Source: an uncultured Oscillospiraceae bacterium (GTDB lineage: Bacteria > Bacillota > Clostridia > Oscillospirales > Acutalibacteraceae). From it: 64,000 nucleotides of DNA. This document shows positions 60,458 to 64,000 of this stretch, piece by piece. Made by a program: the position numbers and the translations under genes. The notes under the pieces were generated by a model. The model had not been told where the DNA came from. It did not search any database and worked only from the letters and a program-made list of their open reading frames with translations. The stretch lies in contig CASEMN010000012.1 in NCBI GenBank assembly GCA_949289045.1, positions 1 through 64,000 on the forward strand, written 5' to 3'. Every line of letters begins with the position of its first letter. The stretch's first letter is position 1.

Positions 60458-61543
60458 ATGTCAAACAGACTTTTTCAAGGCGTAATCCACCAGATGCGCG
60501 ATGCTATTAACAGAACTATCGGAGTGGTTGACGAAACAGGAACAATTATTTCTTGCAGTGAGCTGGGTCGGATAGGCGAGGTGCAGTCCGGTGCGGTTGC
60601 TGATGTATTTGTTAGCGGCGAGCCTGAGGTTATTGACAGCTTTACCTATCGTACCTTTGGTTCTCATATGCATCCTGAATATGCTGTTTTTGTTGAGGGA
60701 ACCGATGAACTTGCAGTACATTATACTGACGTAATTGCGGTAGCTCTTAACAGTATAAAGCAGTTTTATGACGAAAAGTATGACAGAAGCAATTTCATTA
60801 AAAACGTAATTCTGGACAACATTTTGCCCGGCGATATTTACCTGAAAGCAAGAGAACTGCGTTTCAATAATGATTCGACAAGAGTTGTTCTTCTTATCAG
60901 AATTCCCGAGCACAATGACATATCAATTTACGATGTTATTCAGAACCTCTTCCCGGACAAGACCAAGGATTTCGTTATCAATATAAACGAAACCGATATT
61001 GCTCTTGTTAAGGAAGTTCGTACAAATATCGAGCCTAAGGATCTTGAAAAGCTTGCCCGTTCAATTGCCGATTCTCTCAGCACAGAGTTCTATACTCACG
61101 CTCTTGTAGGTATCGGAACAACGGTTACAGGCATCAAAGACCTTGCCCGTTCCTTCAAGGAGGCACAGGTGGCTCTTGAAGTAGGTAAAGTGTTCGATAC
61201 TGAGAAGCCCATTGTAAGCTATGAAAATCTCGGTATTGCCCGTCTTATATACCAGCTTCCCACAACGCTTTGTGATATGTTCCTTCGTGAGGTTTTCAAG
61301 AGGGGTTCAATAGAAAATCTCGACCAGGAAACGCTCTTTACAATTCAGCGATTCTTTGAGAACAATCTTAACGTTTCAGAAACGTCACGTAAGCTCTTTG
61401 TCCACCGTAACACCTTGGTATACAGACTTGAAAAAATTAAGAAGCTTACCGGTCTCGATTTGAGAGAGTTTGACGATGCAATTGTATTCAAAGTAGCTCT
61501 TATGGTTAAGAAATATCTTGATTCCAATCCTGTTAAATATTAA
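60458..61543 (+). CDS. PucR/CdaR-family transcriptional regulator
   Basis: The 361-residue protein has an N-terminal sugar-diacid-recognition-like domain (about 1-115), a middle GGDEF-like CdaR segment, and a C-terminal PucR helix-turn-helix (about 300-355: FENNLNVSETSRKLFVHRNTLVYRLEKIKKLTG). GGGGGT is some distance before the ATG. It is followed by ftsE with 34 nt between; this linkage is unusual for a catabolic regulator and suggests control of the ftsEX unit or simple co-transcription. Confidence 0.87.
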   Translation: MSNRLFQGVIHQMRDAINRTIGVVDETGTIISCSELGRIGEVQSGAVADVFVSGEPEVIDSFTYRTFGSHMHPEYAVFVEGTDELAVHYTDVIAVALNSIKQFYDEKYDRSNFIKNVILDNILPGDIYLKARELRFNNDSTRVVLLIRIPEHNDISIYDVIQNLFPDKTKDFVININETDIALVKEVRTNIEPKDLEKLARSIADSLSTEFYTHALVGIGTTVTGIKDLARSFKEAQVALEVGKVFDTEKPIVSYENLGIARLIYQLPTTLCDMFLREVFKRGSIENLDQETLFTIQRFFENNLNVSETSRKLFVHRNTLVYRLEKIKKLTGLDLREFDDAIVFKVALMVKKYLDSNPVKY

Positions 61544-61577
61544 GGTGCCTGTTTTTTAAAAGAAAAAAGGTGTGCCG

Positions 61578-63029
61578 ATGATCGAACTTAAAAATGTATC
61601 AAAAACTTATGAGAATGGCACTAAGGCATTAAAGGATGTAACCCTGAGTATAAAACAGGGAGAGTTTGTCTTTGTTGTAGGTGCCTCAGGAGCAGGCAAG
61701 AGTACGTTTTTAAAATTGATTTTACGAGAGGAAGTCCCCACCTCAGGCGGCATAGTGGTAAACGGCTATGATCTTGTAAGTATACCGAAAAAGGAAATCC
61801 CTTATTTCCGGCGTACAATGGGAGTTGTTTTCCAGGACTTCCGTCTCATCCAGACGATGACCGTATTTGACAATGTTGCTTTTGCAATGCGGGTAATCGG
61901 AGCAAATGAAAGAGAAATCAGAAAAAGAGTGCCCTATGTTTTAAGTCTTGTAGGACTGGCATCTAAGGCGAGAAATCTGCCTGCGGAGCTTTCCGGAGGA
62001 GAGCAGCAGCGAGTAGCTCTTGCCCGTGCCCTTGTAAACAATGCGGCTATGATTATTGCAGACGAACCTACAGGTAACGTTGATCCGGAAATGTCATATG
62101 AAATTGTAGAGCTGCTCAATCATATAAACGCTTCAGGAACAACTGTTGTTATGGTTACTCATGAACACGATCTTGTGCGTCAGTTTAACCACAGAACGGT
62201 TGTTATTGAAAACGGAAGCGTTACTTATGACGGAGCAGGCGGCGATAACTTTGATTTTTCCAGTGAGAGCGCCCAGCATCTTCATGAAATGAATAAGAAG
62301 GCTGAGGAAAAGCTTAGGCATACAGGAATGACAGGTTATTATGATATTGCCGGTGTCGATGAAACCTCAAAATTTATCAATTCCTATCTTTCCGAAAAAG
62401 GATATGTCAGTTCCCAAGATTCAGATGATGCGGTACAGGAACAAAGCGACGACCTTTCCGCTGAAAATATAACTGACTACAAAAAGGGTATTAAGTTCAG
62501 CTGGAACAAACTAGCGGTAAAAATAGGAAAAGGAAAAAAGGAAGACAAGGCTTTATCGGTTTCAGATCCTAAAGAGAATGAAGAGCCAACAGAAGATAAG
62601 AAAGAGGAAACGTCTTCTGAGGTTTCAACAAATTCTTCAGAAGCTGAAAAAGATGAAACCGTTATAACTGAAAAAAATATTGTAAACGACGGCGCAATTG
62701 CCGTAGATGAGACAAAAGAGGATGATTCAGCACAAAAGGAAGAAGAGGATACTTTAGACAGTGATAAATCTTCTGCCGAAAAAGAAACGGATGCTGAAAA
62801 AGCGCCGGCTGATAGCCAAAATACTTTAGATGAGAAAAATGTGGATATAAGTCCTGATAATACAGAAGCTTTGAAGGACGCAGATGAAAAAGAATCCCAA
62901 AAGAGAGAAGCAGCTGTTCGCGACGCTTTAGGCAAGAGTATTAAAGAGTCGCTGTTAGAAGGCTATTCTTTCTATTTGAACGGTTCAGATGAAAAAGAAG
63001 ATAACGGAGGTGGTTCCGATGCAAAGTAG
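61578..63029 (+). CDS. ftsE: Cell division ATPase FtsE with a long acidic tail
   Basis: FtsE drives FtsX to activate cell-wall hydrolases at the septum. Residues 1-230 match FtsE: Walker [10 protein letters not shown] (about 36-44), signature LSGGEQQRV (about 138) and Walker [13 protein letters not shown] (about 160), with the H-loop in VTHEHDLV. A further 250 residues follow (about 235-483), acidic and rich in Glu, Lys, Ser, with low-complexity stretches such as [15 protein letters not shown] and one hydrophobic-aromatic end ([12 protein letters not shown]). Usual FtsE is about 228 residues. The start is the ATG at 61578 (AAAGG upstream). The stop overlaps the ftsX start by 11 nt. Confidence 0.92.
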   Translation: MIELKNVSKTYENGTKALKDVTLSIKQGEFVFVVGASGAGKSTFLKLILREEVPTSGGIVVNGYDLVSIPKKEIPYFRRTMGVVFQDFRLIQTMTVFDNVAFAMRVIGANEREIRKRVPYVLSLVGLASKARNLPAELSGGEQQRVALARALVNNAAMIIADEPTGNVDPEMSYEIVELLNHINASGTTVVMVTHEHDLVRQFNHRTVVIENGSVTYDGAGGDNFDFSSESAQHLHEMNKKAEEKLRHTGMTGYYDIAGVDETSKFINSYLSEKGYVSSQDSDDAVQEQSDDLSAENITDYKKGIKFSWNKLAVKIGKGKKEDKALSVSDPKENEEPTEDKKEETSSEVSTNSSEAEKDETVITEKNIVNDGAIAVDETKEDDSAQKEEEDTLDSDKSSAEKETDAEKAPADSQNTLDEKNVDISPDNTEALKDADEKESQKREAAVRDALGKSIKESLLEGYSFYLNGSDEKEDNGGGSDAK

Positions 63030-63936
63030 CGGAAAGTCTCTGAGTTATCTTACAAAGGAAGGTCTTCATAACGTTTGGGTTAACCGAATGATGTCCCTTG
63101 CTTCCGTGGCAGTTCTCACTTCGTGCCTTACAATAATAGGCTGTGCTGCAATGTTGTTTTTTAATGTTGCCGAAATGCTTGATAAAGTCGGAGACCAAAA
63201 CGTAATAATGGTTTTTGTTGAAGACAATGCTGATGAAGCAACTACGGAGCAGGTTGGAGAAGATCTGAAGAAAATAGAAAATGTAGGAAGTGTAACTTTC
63301 GTTCCGAGAGAAGAGTCTTGGGAAGAGCAGGTTGAATCCTTGGGTGAAAGCGCAGGTATACTGGAAGGACTTAAAAATCCGCTTCCCGATGCCTACGAAG
63401 TAACCGTTGATGATCTTGAACTTTTTGACAGTACGGTTGAAAAGGTAAGCAAGGTTGAAAACGTTCAGAAAGTACGTGAAAACAGTGAGCTTGCGGCGCA
63501 GATTTCTGCCCTGAGCCGTTCTGTTGGCTTCGTGAGTCTGGGAATAATAGTATTGCTGTTCCTTGTTTCACTGTTTATAATTTCAAACACAGTTCGCATA
63601 ACAATGTATAATCGCCGTCTTGAAATCAGCATAATGAAAGCGGTTGGCGCAACCAACAGCTTTATTCGCTGGCCTTTCATGATAGAAGGTATAGTGCTTG
63701 GTATAATTGCCGCTGTTGTGTCTTTAGGATTAGTAGCGATTATTTATACAATTGTGTCAAGTGCGTTTTCAACATTTGTGTCTGCTCTGAGCATGTCACT
63801 TCTGAGTTTCTCGGGATATTGGTGGCAGATGCTTCTGTGCTTTGTTGCTGTCGGTGTTCTTACCGGTGTTTTCGGAAGCGCAGTTTCAATGAGAAGATAC
63901 CTTACGGAGCAGAAAGGTGAAAGTGATGAAATCTAA
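63019..63936 (+). CDS. ftsX: Cell division permease-like protein FtsX
   Basis: The 305-residue protein has the FtsX layout: a helix near the N-terminus (about 27-50), an outside domain (about 55-170; MVFVEDNADEATTEQVGEDL), and three helices at the C-terminus (about 175-200, 230-255, 275-295). ISIMKAVGATNSFIRWPFMIEG is the conserved membrane motif. The ATG at 63019 follows GGAGG and overlaps the end of ftsE, so both are translationally coupled. It relays ATP use in FtsE to an external hydrolase or its activator. Confidence 0.93.
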   Translation: MQSSGKSLSYLTKEGLHNVWVNRMMSLASVAVLTSCLTIIGCAAMLFFNVAEMLDKVGDQNVIMVFVEDNADEATTEQVGEDLKKIENVGSVTFVPREESWEEQVESLGESAGILEGLKNPLPDAYEVTVDDLELFDSTVEKVSKVENVQKVRENSELAAQISALSRSVGFVSLGIIVLLFLVSLFIISNTVRITMYNRRLEISIMKAVGATNSFIRWPFMIEGIVLGIIAAVVSLGLVAIIYTIVSSAFSTFVSALSMSLLSFSGYWWQMLLCFVAVGVLTGVFGSAVSMRRYLTEQKGESDEI

Positions 63937-64000
63937 GTTTTTTAAGATTTTAGTGTCAATTTCTCTTGTTGTGGCTTTGCTTTCTGCAAGTAATATATTT
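63926..64000 (+). CDS. Start of a secreted protein after ftsX (cut by the window end)
   Basis: An ATG at 63926 overlaps the ftsX stop by 11 nt and follows AGAAAGGTG. The 25 visible codons read MKSKFFKILVSISLV and then VALLSASNIF, a basic start plus hydrophobic core of a signal peptide. In many Firmicutes a secreted peptidase/EnvC-like hydrolase activator or a PDZ-containing carboxy-terminal protease follows ftsEX, so one of these is likely, but the domain is out of view. Confidence 0.72.
   Translation, partial: MKSKFFKILVSISLVVALLSASNIF

Overview
The window looks like chromosomal DNA of a low-to-mid GC, obligately anaerobic Firmicute, most likely a gut Clostridia member of the Oscillospiraceae/Ruminococcaceae type. 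The case rests on a pyruvate:ferredoxin oxidoreductase, a DUF1540 Cys-rich protein, a DUF4830 protein, a heterodimeric multidrug exporter, an Lsa/CplR-type ABC-F protein, strong AGGAGG ribosome sites with frequent TTG/GTG starts, and a glmS-class ribozyme. I saw no rRNA, tRNA, IS element, prophage or CRISPR array. The taxon is an inference from gene content, not from a marker alignment.

Layout. 1-8.7 kb: GH27 alpha-galactosidase with an inserted carbohydrate-binding-like domain, MATE exporter, ABC-F ribosome-protection gene behind a leader peptide and attenuator, a membrane protein, an exonuclease-endonuclease-phosphatase (EEP) protein and a LysR regulator. 8.9-13 kb: MarR regulator plus a two-gene ABC exporter. 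13-18.7 kb: three RNA methyltransferases (two RlmD/RumA-type paralogues, one with and one without TRAM, and an RsmF-type enzyme), a DUF6886-like protein and a YczE-type membrane protein. 18.8-20.3 kb: an FAD dehydrogenase. 20.3-31.5 kb: a catabolic locus in which GH89 alpha-N-acetylglucosaminidase and AraC face a six-gene operon (OYE-type reductase, SDR, fumarate-reductase-like flavoprotein, D-2-hydroxyacid dehydrogenase, TIM-barrel isomerase, GPH symporter with a long tail). 31.5-33.6 kb: tandem TM2-like membrane proteins. 33.7-42.9 kb: a second sugar-acid or polyol-type locus (aminotransferase, double class II aldolase, TetR, FGGY kinase, EEP protein, GPH symporter, zinc-ribbon protein, lipoprotein).

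43-49.5 kb: CNNM/CorC-type protein, TrkA-TrkH potassium uptake, then an unusual operon of two paralogous 'CDLR' proteins, an ECF sigma factor and a small protein. 49.8-53.4 kb: pyruvate:ferredoxin oxidoreductase. 53.6-56.2 kb: an orphan 20-codon ORF, a left-handed beta-helix GlmU-like protein and glmM. 57.2-60.1 kb: GAPDH, DUF1540, DUF4830 and an RsuA-type pseudouridine synthase. 60.2-64 kb: a candidate small RNA, a PucR/CdaR regulator, ftsE with a long acidic tail, ftsX and the start of a secreted protein.

The strongest unusual observation is a clear glmS ribozyme that is not upstream of glmS. It begins 18 nt after the glmM stop codon and is followed by an intrinsic terminator and a convergent gene, so it appears to be a self-cleaving element in the glmM 3' UTR. 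Second is a four-segment attenuator with a seven-codon leader peptide before the ABC-F gene. Other candidates are the 20-31 kb redox/glycoside locus, the CDLR-sigma operon with a hairpin over its first ribosome site, and a promoter-to-terminator unit near 60.2 kb with no evident ORF.
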